Origin: an uncultured Collinsella sp. | Lineage (GTDB): Bacteria > Actinomycetota > Coriobacteriia > Coriobacteriales > Coriobacteriaceae | Direction: 5' to 3' | DNA: 23,433 bases | NCBI GenBank assembly: GCA_900554645.1 | Contig: USIE01000019.1 | Span: 1 to 23,433, forward strand | In this document: positions 7,260 to 15,441 of the stretch, in pieces | Layout: each line of letters starts with the position of its first letter | Position numbering within the stretch: position 1 is the first letter of the stretch | The notes under the pieces: model-generated | Databases searched by the model: none | Told to the model about the DNA's origin: nothing | The model's input: only the letters and a program-made list of their open reading frames with translations | Made by a program: the position numbers and the translations under genes

Positions 7260-8279
7260 ATGAGTAACGTTCGCGTTTGTGTAGACGTTGTGGGCGGAGA
7301 CGAGAAACCTCAGGTTGTTCTTGATGGTATCGAGGCTGCGCTTGCCGCCGATCCCGATATCGAGGTCTTGGCAGCTGGTCCCGCCGAAATCGTCAATCCC
7401 TTTGCAGCTTCCCATGCACGTGTTGAGGCCCTTGAGGCGCCTGACGTTATCGCCATGGATGACGATCCCATTCGCGCCGTGATGACCAAGCGTAAGTCGT
7501 CGATCGTGCTTTCTTGCCGCGCCATTAAGAAGGGCAACGCGGATGCGTTCTTCTCCGCCGGTTCCACCGGTGCCATGACCGCTGCCGCCACCGCCTATGT
7601 GACGCCGTTTAGGTATCAGGCCGAAGGCAAGAAGCAGCCGGTGCGCCCCTGTCTGACCAATGCGCTGCCCAATCGTGCCGGCGGTCTGACGGTGCTGTGC
7701 GATATGGGCGCCAACCCCGATGTCGAGGTCGATGACATGGTGCGTTTTGCTCAGATGGGTAGCGCCTATGCCCGCGTTGTCCTGGGCATCGAGCATCCCC
7801 GCGTGGGCCTGCTTGCCAACGGCACCGAGGACGAGAAGGGCTCCAACTTTACCAAGGCCTGTTTCCCTGCTATGAAGGCCGCCGTTCCCGGCTTTGTTGG
7901 TAACTGCGAGGGCACCGACCTCACCTCAGGTAACTTCGATGTCGTCGTTGCCGATGGCATGTCGGGTAATATCGCTCTCAAAGCTACCGAGGGCGCTGCC
8001 AAGTTTTTGCTGCAGGAGCTCAAGGGCGCCTTTATGGCCTCGCTCGGCACCAAGATCGCCGCCCTGCTCATTAAAAAGCAGATGCGCGAGATTAAGGCCA
8101 AGCTCTCTGGTGATGCCAAGGGCGGCGCGATTCTTTTGGGCCTGCGTGGCGTGGTCCTAATCGGCCATGGCGCCACCTCGGTCGAGGCCGTCAAAAACGG
8201 TACGCTCGCGGCGGCTGAAGCCGTGCGCGCCGGGCTGGTCGAGAACGTCGCCAACTCCATGGACGGCATCGTTTTGTAA
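7260..8279 (+). CDS. plsX: Phosphate acyltransferase PlsX
   Basis: A 339-residue enzyme that converts acyl-ACP to acyl-phosphate, the donor for PlsY in phosphatidic acid synthesis. Family marks are GNADAFFSAGSTGAM, LCDMGANPDVEVDDMVRFAQ, LLANGTEDEKG, FVGNCEGTDLTSGNFDVVVA and DGMSGNIALKATEG. The usual N-terminal DAMGGD reads DVVGGD here (residues 8-13). The start ATG 7260 has AAGGAG (7247-7252) at 7 nt; the in-frame ATG at 7254 would leave only 1 nt. A hairpin precedes it and an acpP gene follows, consistent with plsX using the ACP pool. Together with FakA upstream it supplies two routes to acyl-phosphate. Confidence 0.94.
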   Translation: MSNVRVCVDVVGGDEKPQVVLDGIEAALAADPDIEVLAAGPAEIVNPFAASHARVEALEAPDVIAMDDDPIRAVMTKRKSSIVLSCRAIKKGNADAFFSAGSTGAMTAAATAYVTPFRYQAEGKKQPVRPCLTNALPNRAGGLTVLCDMGANPDVEVDDMVRFAQMGSAYARVVLGIEHPRVGLLANGTEDEKGSNFTKACFPAMKAAVPGFVGNCEGTDLTSGNFDVVVADGMSGNIALKATEGAAKFLLQELKGAFMASLGTKIAALLIKKQMREIKAKLSGDAKGGAILLGLRGVVLIGHGATSVEAVKNGTLAAAEAVRAGLVENVANSMDGIVL

Positions 8280-8326
8280 GAGCGAGTTAGAGCGCTGTTA
8301 TGTGCCTCGCGGCCTGCTTCGTGGGG

Positions 8327-8332
8327 TAGAAT
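8327..8332 (+). promoter_or_regulatory. Candidate -10 box for acpP
   Basis: TAGAAT (8327-8332), preceded by GGGG, lies 71 nt before the acpP start. The palindrome at 8346-8367 would fall at roughly +8 to +29 of the transcript. The -35 region is weak. Confidence 0.35.
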
Positions 8333-8345
8333 CAGAACCGTGTCT

Positions 8346-8374
8346 TGGTACCGCCCGGGCGGTACCATTCTTTT
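8346..8374 (+). terminator. Perfect palindrome with T-run in the acpP leader (terminator, attenuator or operator)
   Basis: A 22-bp perfect palindrome has the core GGTACCGCCCGGGCGGTACC (8347-8366), flanked by T and A. As RNA it forms a GC-rich hairpin, followed by TTCTTTT (8368-8374), which would end plsX transcripts. It lies between a -10-like box and the acpP Shine-Dalgarno, so it could instead act as an attenuator or as a protein-binding site. Confidence 0.6.
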
Positions 8375-8403
8375 GGTATTCATGCACTATGAGAGGAAGC
8401 GCT

Positions 8404-8646
8404 ATGGACCGCTCCGAAATCTTCGACAAGATCGCCGAGGTCGCTGCTGACGTTCTGGGCGTCGATGTTGCCGAAATTAGCGATGAGACCACCTTTGACG
8501 ACCTCGATGCCAACTCGCTCGAGCGCCTGCAGCTGGTTACGGCTATCGAGGACGAGTTCAATCTCGAGATCGATGACGAGACCCTGCTCTCGCTCAACTC
8601 TGTCGCCGACGCCGTCGACGCGATTGAAAACGCCAGGGAGGCTTAG
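8404..8646 (+). CDS. acpP: Acyl carrier protein
   Basis: An 80-residue acidic four-helix protein that carries growing acyl chains on phosphopantetheine during fatty acid synthesis. The modification site is Ser38, within DANSLERLQL; the usual DSL motif reads NSL. The following helix VTAIEDEFNLEIDDE is typical. The start ATG 8404 has AGAGGA (8392-8397) at 6 nt. It is followed after 3 nt by rnc, as in many bacteria. Unlike the usual Firmicutes operon, fabD and fabG are not between plsX and acpP. It could be a specialised carrier rather than the main one, but its position beside plsX and rnc favours the housekeeping ACP. Confidence 0.93.
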   Translation: MDRSEIFDKIAEVAADVLGVDVAEISDETTFDDLDANSLERLQLVTAIEDEFNLEIDDETLLSLNSVADAVDAIENAREA

Positions 8647-8649
8647 GTC

Positions 8650-9375
8650 TTGGCTTTATCCGAACGACTTACGCGCGCCCAGGAGATTCTGGGCCACGAG
8701 TTCAATGACAAGGTGCTGCTGCGCGCGGCCCTTACGCATCCTTCGGCCGTCGAAGGGCAGCCAGTCTCGGCAAGCTACGAGCGCCTTGAGTTCTTGGGCG
8801 ATTCCATTTTGGGCGCCGTTGTCGCACGCTCCCTGTTTGTGTCCTATCCGGAGTTTGACGAGGGCAAGCTCACGCGCCTGAAGGTGTCGCTTGTCTCGGG
8901 CGCCACGCTGTCCGAGGTGTCGCATGAGTTGGGCATCGACGACATCATCATCTTTGGTGCCTCCGAGACCGGTACCGGCGCGCGCGGCCTGCACTCGGCG
9001 CTCGAGAACGTCTACGAGTCGCTCGTGGGTGCGCTGTACCTGGATGCCGGCTGGGATGTTGCGGCGGACTTTATCCACCGTACGCTTAAGCCGCACCTGG
9101 CTTCCGAGCGTGCCGAGCACCCCGCGAACCCCAAGTCGTTCTTGCAGGAGTGCGTGCAGGCGGACGGCCACGAGCCTCCCGCGTATAAGCTGGTCGGCTC
9201 CGAGGGCCCCGCGCATGCGCCCACCTTTACCGCTGTGGTGCTCATCGACGGTATTCGTCAAGGCCGCGGCACCGGTTCCTCCAAGAAGGAGGCCGAGGGA
9301 GCCGCTGCACTCGAGGCGCTCGACCGCATGGGCTACACCACCAACGGCGTGATTCTCAACAAGAAGCCTGTTTAA
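8650..9375 (+). CDS. rnc: Ribonuclease III
   Basis: A 241-residue double-strand-specific endoribonuclease that processes rRNA precursors and structured mRNAs. The catalytic signature ERLEFLGDSILG starts at residue 44. The second metal-binding site reads ENVYESLVGALYLD, giving Asn120 and Glu123, where many enzymes have Asp and Glu. The double-stranded RNA binding domain covers about residues 158-232, with SFLQECVQADGHEPPAYKLV and GRGTGSSKKEAEGAAALEAL. The start codon is TTG 8650, decided by GGGAGG (8636-8641) 8 nt upstream within the end of acpP. Downstream, smc begins 10 nt later, so translation is likely continuous. Confidence 0.95.
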   Translation: MALSERLTRAQEILGHEFNDKVLLRAALTHPSAVEGQPVSASYERLEFLGDSILGAVVARSLFVSYPEFDEGKLTRLKVSLVSGATLSEVSHELGIDDIIIFGASETGTGARGLHSALENVYESLVGALYLDAGWDVAADFIHRTLKPHLASERAEHPANPKSFLQECVQADGHEPPAYKLVGSEGPAHAPTFTAVVLIDGIRQGRGTGSSKKEAEGAAALEALDRMGYTTNGVILNKKPV

Positions 9376-9385
9376 GCGAGGAACC

Positions 9386-12300
9386 GTGTATCTCAAGTCC
9401 CTCACGCTCAAAGGGTTCAAGTCGTTTGCCGACCGCGCCCATATGTCATTTGAGCCTGGCCTGACCGTCATCGTCGGTCCCAACGGCTCGGGAAAATCGA
9501 ACATCTCCGACTCCATCCTGTGGGTCCTGGGCGAGCAGAGCGCCAAGCAGCTGCGCGGCCAGGCCATGGAGGACGTCATCTTCTCAGGCTCGTCGGCACG
9601 CAAGCCGGTGGGTGTCGCCGAGGTCACGCTGGTGCTCGATAACTCGGACCATATGCTGCCCGTCGATTTTGACGAGGTCGCCATCACCCGTCGCATGTAT
9701 CGCTCGGGCGAAAGCGAGTACCTCATCAACTCGAGCCCGTGCCGCCTGATGGACATTCAGGACATCCTGCACGATTCGGGCTTGGGCAAGGATACGCATT
9801 CCATCATCAGCCAGGGCAAGCTCGACGCCATTTTGCAGAGCCGCCCCGAGGAGCGCCGAGCCCTTATCGAGGAGGCCGCGGGCATTTCCAAGCACAAACG
9901 CCGCAAGGAGCGTGCGCTCAAAAAGATTAAATCGATGGACGAGCACCTGACGCGTGCCCGCGACATCAATAAGGAGATCGCCCGTCAGCTGCGACCGCTG
10001 GAGCGTCAGGTCGATCGCGCGCGCAAGTACAAAGAGCTGTCCTCGCGCGCGAACGAGCTTACGCAGATGTTGGCCGTTGACGAGCTTCGTTCGCTGCAGT
10101 CGCAGTGGAACGACCTGGAGAGCCGCTCCAAGGAGGGCGCTGCCGAGCTTGAGCTTGCGCAGTACCGCTTGGGCGAAAAGGAACGCGAGCTCGAGAAGCT
10201 CCAGGTCATGCTTGAGGAAAAGGGCCTGTTTGTGGGCGATCTGGGTGAGCAGCGCCGCCATATGCAAGACGTGGTCGGCCGCATTAACTCCGATATGCGC
10301 CTGCTCGAGGAAAAGGGTCACAACATGGTATCGCGCCTGTCCGACATGCGCGGCCAGATCTCGAGCTCCGAGCATCAACGTCGTCGCGTGGTCGAGGAGC
10401 TCGAGGATGCGCGTGCCCAGCTTGAGGAAGTGACCGGTGCGCACATGCAGGTCCAGGAGGACGTTGACGCCGCTGGTCCTGCCGCCGCTGAGCTCCACGA
10501 GCGGCGCGTGGCGCTCGACAATCAGATTTCGCAGCTTACGCGTGAGCAACGCGATGTGCAGCGTGTGGCCGATAACGCGGCGCTCGAACTCGCCAAGGTG
10601 AAGGACTCGCTGAGCAACGCCGAGGTCGAGGACAACATGTACGCCTCGCGCCTGGAGCAGATTGATGAACAGCTCGAGGAGGTTACAGCATCGCTTGATA
10701 GCCGTCGCGACCGTGCTGAGGAGCTTGAGAGTGCCCTTGAGGCGGCTCGTCAGGCCCAGAACGATGCGCGCGAGGCCACCGAGGTCGCCCGTGCAGCCCT
10801 GAAGGACTTGCGTAATCGTGAGAGTGAGGCGCGCAACAAGCTGTCCGAGGTGCGCTCGGAGCTTGCCAGCCAAAAGAAGCTTGATGCCCGCATGGCAGAC
10901 AGCTCGCCGCTGGTGAGCCGTCTGATGGGTGCGCTGGGCGACGATGTCTCGGGTCGTCTGGGCGACGTGCTCGAGGCCCCGCGTGAGCTTGAGGGCCTGG
11001 TTGAGCAATTGCTCGCCGGCGATATCGATGCGCTGCTGTTCGACGATGCGTCCGCGCTTGAGCGTGCCGGTCGTGCCGCTCTGGACCAGAAGAAGGCCTC
11101 GGGCGAGGCGCTGCTGGTCGCGCGCGGTGTGAGCGCCTCTGCTGCCGCTAAGGGCGCTGCCGGTTCCCGCCTGGTCGATCGCCTGTCCGTACGCGCCGGC
11201 TATGGCCCGGTTGTCGAGGCGCTGCTCGGCGGCTATTACGTTGTCGACGACTTGGCGGCTGCGCTGGCCGCGCCTGTCGTTGACGGCGTGACTTACGTGA
11301 CCCCCGATGGCGCCCGCGTCGCCTGCGGCGGCCTGGTGCGTGTGGGGCTCGACGCCGGCGAGGCTTCGGGTGCTTTGGAGCGCAAGCGTCGCATTCGCGA
11401 GCTGGAGGGCCTGGAACCCGATCTGGCTGCTGTGTTTGAGCATGTGTCGGATCAGGTCGTCGAGGCCAATGCGGCCGTCGAAGAGGCGCGTGCCGCTGAG
11501 GGCGATGCCGCCGGCGAGATCGCCCGTCTTGAGGGCGAGCGCTGCTCGCTGCTCTCCGAGATTGGCCGCCTGGAGCAAAGCGCCAACAACGCCGAGGTCG
11601 AGCGCGTGCGCATCTCCAAGCGCCGCGAGCAGGCCGCCGAGGCCGTTCGCGCTGCGCGCCCGCGCGTGGACGAGCTCACCCGCTCGCGTGACGAGGCCCG
11701 AGCGCAGGCAAGCGATCTTGGCCTTCAGATTGCCGAAGCCAACGACGAACTCGACCGCGTTCGCCGTTACGATTCCGAGGCCGCCGGCAAGCTCGCCGAT
11801 GCCAAGGTCCGCCTGGCCCAGACGAGCGAGCGCCTTCGTTCTCTGAAGGGCCGAGTACCCGATCTGGAGCATCGCCTGGAGGGCATCGACCGCCGTATCC
11901 GCGGAACACGCCAGGCCTCGCGCTCACTCGAGCTGCTGCGCCTGCGCGTCGATCCCATGCACGAGCGCTATTCGGCCCTGCTGGAGCGCGCGTCGGATTG
12001 GGCAGCGCGTCTGCGTGACCAGGCCTCTCTGGAGGAGGCGGACTCCGCTTCGCTCAAGAAGACCATCGAGGATGCCAAGGCAGAGGTTGCCCGCGCTAAG
12101 GAGAAGGTCGATACCGCCACCGCCACGCAAAACGAGTTTAAGGTCGCGCGTGGCAAGCTCGAGGTGCAGGTAGAGGCCGCCATTAAGGCCATTACCGCCG
12201 ATGGCAACACGGTACTCGAGGAAGCGCTTATGCTTCCTGCGCCCACGGACCGCGATGCCGCCGAGCGCGAGCTCAACCAGCTTGTGCGCCAGATCAACAA

Positions 12301-12922
12301 CCTTGGTCCCGTGAACCAAGTTGCCATGGAGGAGTACGAGCAGCTCAAGCGCCGCGCTGACTACATCGAGGAGCAGCTGGCCGATCTGGAGAGCGCGCGT
12401 AAGGCGCTCACCAAGATTACGGTGGCTATTGATCGCAAGATGCGCAAGGCGTTCCTTGTGACGTTTGAGAAGGTCGACGCGAACTTCCGCGAGATCTTCG
12501 CTATGCTGTTCCCGGGTGGCCAGGCTCATCTGGAGATGACCGATCCCGAGCATCCGGCCGAGACGGGTATCGAGGTCGTGGCGCAGCCGCGCGGCAAGCG
12601 CATCACCAAGATGATGCTCATGTCGGGCGGCGAGAAGAGTCTGACGGCACTCGCCCTGCTCTTTGCCGTGTACCGCACGCGCACGGTGCCGTTCTATGTG
12701 CTGGACGAGGTCGAGGCTGCGCTCGACGACGCCAACCTGTCCAAGCTCATCGGCGCCCTCGATGTGCTGCGTTCCGATACGCAGCTCTTGGTAATCTCGC
12801 ATCAGCGCCGTACTATGGAGGATGCTGACGTTCTCTACGGCGTCTCGATGCAAGCCGATGGCGTCAGTCGCGTCGTCTCGCAAAAACTCGATCGCGAAAC
12901 CGGAAAGGTCGTGAATGCATAA
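9386..12922 (+). CDS. smc: Chromosome segregation protein SMC
   Basis: A 1178-residue condensin ATPase that compacts and helps separate chromosomes together with ScpA and ScpB, which are not in this window. The N-terminal head has MYLKSLTLKGFKSFADR and Walker A GPNGSGKS (residues 31-38). Long heptad-rich coiled coils run from about 165 to 500 and 670 to 1020, around a hinge domain at about 510-660 containing LGDVLEAPRELEGLVEQLL and VTYVTPDGARVACGGLVRVG. The C-terminal head has the ABC signature SGGEKS from residue 1080 and Walker B with DEVEAALDD from residue 1107. The start is GTG 9386, with GAGGAA just upstream. The stop overlaps the ftsY start by one base (TAATG). Confidence 0.97.
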   Translation: MYLKSLTLKGFKSFADRAHMSFEPGLTVIVGPNGSGKSNISDSILWVLGEQSAKQLRGQAMEDVIFSGSSARKPVGVAEVTLVLDNSDHMLPVDFDEVAITRRMYRSGESEYLINSSPCRLMDIQDILHDSGLGKDTHSIISQGKLDAILQSRPEERRALIEEAAGISKHKRRKERALKKIKSMDEHLTRARDINKEIARQLRPLERQVDRARKYKELSSRANELTQMLAVDELRSLQSQWNDLESRSKEGAAELELAQYRLGEKERELEKLQVMLEEKGLFVGDLGEQRRHMQDVVGRINSDMRLLEEKGHNMVSRLSDMRGQISSSEHQRRRVVEELEDARAQLEEVTGAHMQVQEDVDAAGPAAAELHERRVALDNQISQLTREQRDVQRVADNAALELAKVKDSLSNAEVEDNMYASRLEQIDEQLEEVTASLDSRRDRAEELESALEAARQAQNDAREATEVARAALKDLRNRESEARNKLSEVRSELASQKKLDARMADSSPLVSRLMGALGDDVSGRLGDVLEAPRELEGLVEQLLAGDIDALLFDDASALERAGRAALDQKKASGEALLVARGVSASAAAKGAAGSRLVDRLSVRAGYGPVVEALLGGYYVVDDLAAALAAPVVDGVTYVTPDGARVACGGLVRVGLDAGEASGALERKRRIRELEGLEPDLAAVFEHVSDQVVEANAAVEEARAAEGDAAGEIARLEGERCSLLSEIGRLEQSANNAEVERVRISKRREQAAEAVRAARPRVDELTRSRDEARAQASDLGLQIAEANDELDRVRRYDSEAAGKLADAKVRLAQTSERLRSLKGRVPDLEHRLEGIDRRIRGTRQASRSLELLRLRVDPMHERYSALLERASDWAARLRDQASLEEADSASLKKTIEDAKAEVARAKEKVDTATATQNEFKVARGKLEVQVEAAIKAITADGNTVLEEALMLPAPTDRDAAERELNQLVRQINNLGPVNQVAMEEYEQLKRRADYIEEQLADLESARKALTKITVAIDRKMRKAFLVTFEKVDANFREIFAMLFPGGQAHLEMTDPEHPAETGIEVVAQPRGKRITKMMLMSGGEKSLTALALLFAVYRTRTVPFYVLDEVEAALDDANLSKLIGALDVLRSDTQLLVISHQRRTMEDADVLYGVSMQADGVSRVVSQKLDRETGKVVNA

Positions 12923-13839
12923 TGGGATTCTTTGACGCACTCTCGCGCGGACTCGAGCGCAGCCGCGAGGCCCTCAACGAGGTCTTCTACTTTGGCGGCG
13001 AGGTCGACGAGGATTTTTGGGAGGATCTTGAGGACACCCTCGTCATGGGTGACATGGGTGCCGAGGTCGCTATTCAGGTTTCCGATGACCTGCGCGACGC
13101 CGCGGCCAAGAAGAACCTCAAGACCGCCCCGCAGCTTCGCCGCGCCCTGGCCGAGCAGCTCGAGGGCCATTTTGTGCCTGTTGAGCGCGACCCGTTTTCC
13201 GACACGCCGAGCTGCGTGCTGTTTGTGGGCATCAACGGTGCCGGCAAGACCACGACGGTCGGCAAGATCGCGAGCGCCATGGCTTCCCGCGGCAAGAATG
13301 TCGTGATCGGTTCGGCCGACACCTTCCGCGCCGCCGCCATCGAGCAGCTCGATGTGTGGGGCCAGCGCGCCGGTGTTCCCGTCATCAAGCGCGACCGCGG
13401 CTCCGACCCGGCGAGCGTTTGTTACGACGTGCTCGACGAGGCCGACAGGCGCGGCAGCGACCTGGTGCTCATCGATACCGCCGGTCGTCTGCACACGAGC
13501 CCCGAGCTCATGCGCGAGCTCGCCAAGGTGGTCAACGTGACCCGTAAGCGCGCCGCCAATATGGCCGCCGGCCCCATGCCGGTTTCGGTTGTGCTTGTGA
13601 TCGATGCCGCCACTGGTCAGAACGGTCTGAACCAGGCGCTCGAGTTTAACGAGGCGCTGGGCCTGGACGGTATTATCATGACTAAGCTCGACGGCACGGC
13701 TAAGGGCGGTATCGCCATGGCCGTGGCCGAGAAGCTCAAGCTCCCGATCCTGCGCATCGGCGTGGGCGAGCAGGTCGATGACCTGCAGGAGTTTAACGCC
13801 AAAGATTTCTGCCGCGCCCTGGTGGGCGAGTCCAACTAA
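12922..13839 (+). CDS. ftsY: Signal recognition particle receptor FtsY
   Basis: A 305-residue SRP GTPase that docks Ffh-bound ribosomes at the membrane. It consists of an N domain (residues about 1-90, four-helix bundle with LEDTLVMGDMGAEVAI) and a G domain with GINGAGKTT (103-111), DTFRAAAIEQL, DTAGRLHT (from 185), TKLDGTAKGG (from 254) and the C-terminal IGVGEQVDDLQEFNAKDF that is typical of FtsY. The acidic A domain found at the front of Escherichia coli FtsY is absent; the short form is common in Gram-positives. The start overlaps the smc stop by one base. Ffh follows 10 nt downstream, so both partners of the targeting GTPase pair are made from one message. Confidence 0.96.
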   Translation: MGFFDALSRGLERSREALNEVFYFGGEVDEDFWEDLEDTLVMGDMGAEVAIQVSDDLRDAAAKKNLKTAPQLRRALAEQLEGHFVPVERDPFSDTPSCVLFVGINGAGKTTTVGKIASAMASRGKNVVIGSADTFRAAAIEQLDVWGQRAGVPVIKRDRGSDPASVCYDVLDEADRRGSDLVLIDTAGRLHTSPELMRELAKVVNVTRKRAANMAAGPMPVSVVLVIDAATGQNGLNQALEFNEALGLDGIIMTKLDGTAKGGIAMAVAEKLKLPILRIGVGEQVDDLQEFNAKDFCRALVGESN

Positions 13840-13849
13840 GGAGTGACTA

Positions 13850-15325
13850 GTGTTTGATTCTCTGAGCGATCGCCTCAATGACACATTTGACCGCCTGCGT
13901 GGCAAGGGTAAGCTGACCGAGGCCGATATCACCTCGGCCATGCGCGACATTCGCATGGCGTTGCTCGAGGCCGACGTCAACTTTAAGGTTGTCAAGGAGT
14001 TCGTCGCCAAGACCAAGGAGCGCTGCATGACCGCCGAGGTCATGGAGTCGCTGTCGCCGGCGCAAAACGTCGTCAAGATCGTGCTCGACGAGCTTACCGA
14101 GATCCTCGGCTCCACCGAGAGTAAGCTCGTCTTTAGCAACCGCATCCCCAACGTCATCATGCTCGTGGGCCTGCAGGGCTCCGGCAAGACCACGGCGGCC
14201 GTAAAGCTGGCCTACCTGCTCAAGAAGCAGGGCCGCTCGCCGCTGCTCGCCGCGTGCGACGTCTACCGCCCCGCCGCTGCCGACCAGCTGGCCACGCTTG
14301 GCGGCGAGATCGGCGTGCCTGTCTTCCGCGGTGACGGCGCGCACCCGGTCGACATTGCCAAGGGCGCCATCCAGGAGGCCGTCGACCACCTGCGTGACGT
14401 GGTCATCGTCGATACCGCCGGTCGTCTGCAGATCGACGAGCAAATGATGCAGGAGGCCGTGGACATCAAGAAGGCCGTCAAGCCCGATCAGGTGCTGATG
14501 GTCGTCGATGCCATGACCGGCCAGGATATCGTCAACGTCGTCTCGACCTTTGCCGAGCGCACCGACTTCGACGGCGTTATTATCTCCAAGCTCGATGGCG
14601 ATGCCCGTGGCGGCGGCGCGCTTTCCGTGCGCCAGGTGACCGGTAAGCCCATCAAGTTCGTGAGCATGGGCGAGAAGCCCGATTCGCTGGAGCCGTTCTA
14701 CCCCGACCGCATGGCCAAGCGAATCTTGGGCATGGGCGATGTTGTCGGCATCATCGAGAAGGCCCAGGAGGCAGCCGACGCCGAGCAGCTCGAGGCTGCC
14801 GAGCGCATGCTGCGCGAGGGCTTTACCATGAACGACATGCTCGACCAGATGAAGGCCGTCAAGAAGATGGGCGGCATGAAGGGCATTCTGGGCATGCTCC
14901 CCGGTGGCCAGCGTGCGCTTAACCAGATGGGTGGCAACCTGGACGAAGGTATCTTCGATAAGAACGAGGCCATCATCATGTCGATGACCAAGGAGGAGCG
15001 CCTTCGCCCCTCCATCATCAACGGCCAGCGCCGTGCCCGCATCGCCAAGGGCGCCGGCGTGACCCCCACCGAGGTCAATAGCCTTATGAAGCAGTGGGGC
15101 GAGATGAACAAGATGATGGGCCGCATGCGCACGATGGCCAATCAGGCACAGGCCGGCGGCAAGAAGGGCAAGAAGGGTAAGAAGGGCAAAAAGATGCGCA
15201 TGCCCAATATTCCCGGTCTGGATGCCATGGGGCTGGGCGGCATGGGCGGCCTGGGAACGGGCGGCCCCAAGTCCGATATGGACCTGCTGCGCCAGATGGA
15301 AGCGCAGATGCGCAACAAGAAGTAA
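13850..15325 (+). CDS. ffh: Signal recognition particle protein Ffh (SRP54)
   Basis: A 491-residue GTPase that binds signal sequences and 4.5S/SRP RNA. The N domain begins MFDSLSDRLNDTFDRLRGKG. The G domain has GLQGSGKTT (residues 107-115), DVYRPAAADQL, DTAGRLQID and SKLDGDARGGGAL. The Met-rich M domain (about 300-430) contains GGMKGILGMLPGG and the RNA-binding segment RLRPSIINGQRRARIAKGAG. An unusual tail follows, with repeated GKK units and a Gly/Met-rich stretch before the final RQMEAQMRNKK. The start is GTG 13850, with AAGGAG (13838-13843) overlapping the ftsY stop, at 6-nt spacing. The usual partner gene ylxM is not beside it. A strong hairpin ends the operon. Confidence 0.97.
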   Translation: MFDSLSDRLNDTFDRLRGKGKLTEADITSAMRDIRMALLEADVNFKVVKEFVAKTKERCMTAEVMESLSPAQNVVKIVLDELTEILGSTESKLVFSNRIPNVIMLVGLQGSGKTTAAVKLAYLLKKQGRSPLLAACDVYRPAAADQLATLGGEIGVPVFRGDGAHPVDIAKGAIQEAVDHLRDVVIVDTAGRLQIDEQMMQEAVDIKKAVKPDQVLMVVDAMTGQDIVNVVSTFAERTDFDGVIISKLDGDARGGGALSVRQVTGKPIKFVSMGEKPDSLEPFYPDRMAKRILGMGDVVGIIEKAQEAADAEQLEAAERMLREGFTMNDMLDQMKAVKKMGGMKGILGMLPGGQRALNQMGGNLDEGIFDKNEAIIMSMTKEERLRPSIINGQRRARIAKGAGVTPTEVNSLMKQWGEMNKMMGRMRTMANQAQAGGKKGKKGKKGKKMRMPNIPGLDAMGLGGMGGLGTGGPKSDMDLLRQMEAQMRNKK

Positions 15326-15345
15326 CGACTAGTTGAGTCGTGTAT

Positions 15346-15390
15346 GGCGAAGGCCGCCTGGATGGTATTCCAGGCGGCCTTCGCCGTTTG
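15346..15390 (+). terminator. Rho-independent terminator after ffh
   Basis: A perfect 17-bp stem starts with GGCGAAGGCCGCCTGGA (15346-15362), has a 6-nt loop (15363-15368) and a complementary arm at 15369-15385, and is followed by GTTTGTT. It closes the plsX–ffh run. It also lies about 50 nt beyond the stop of the convergent minus-strand gene and may serve that transcript too, although the T-run is only on the plus side. Confidence 0.85.
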
Positions 15391-15441
15391 TTCGCTGGTT
15401 GTCGCACGCGTGGAAGCGCGTTCTCGACGAGGTGCTTGCCG

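Noticed and set aside
9584..11872. A 762-codon open frame on the minus strand opposite smc
   Set aside because: It mirrors the coiled-coil codons of smc, with no recognisable domain, promoter or ribosome binding site.
15154..15195. A short tandem repeat (AAGAAGGGC-like) that could suggest a repeat array or CRISPR
   Set aside because: It is the Gly-Lys-Lys coding repeat in the tail of ffh, with no spacers.
15326..15441. A possible SRP RNA gene next to ffh
   Set aside because: Only a terminator hairpin is present; no GGAAG-type SRP loop or asymmetric internal loop could be found.
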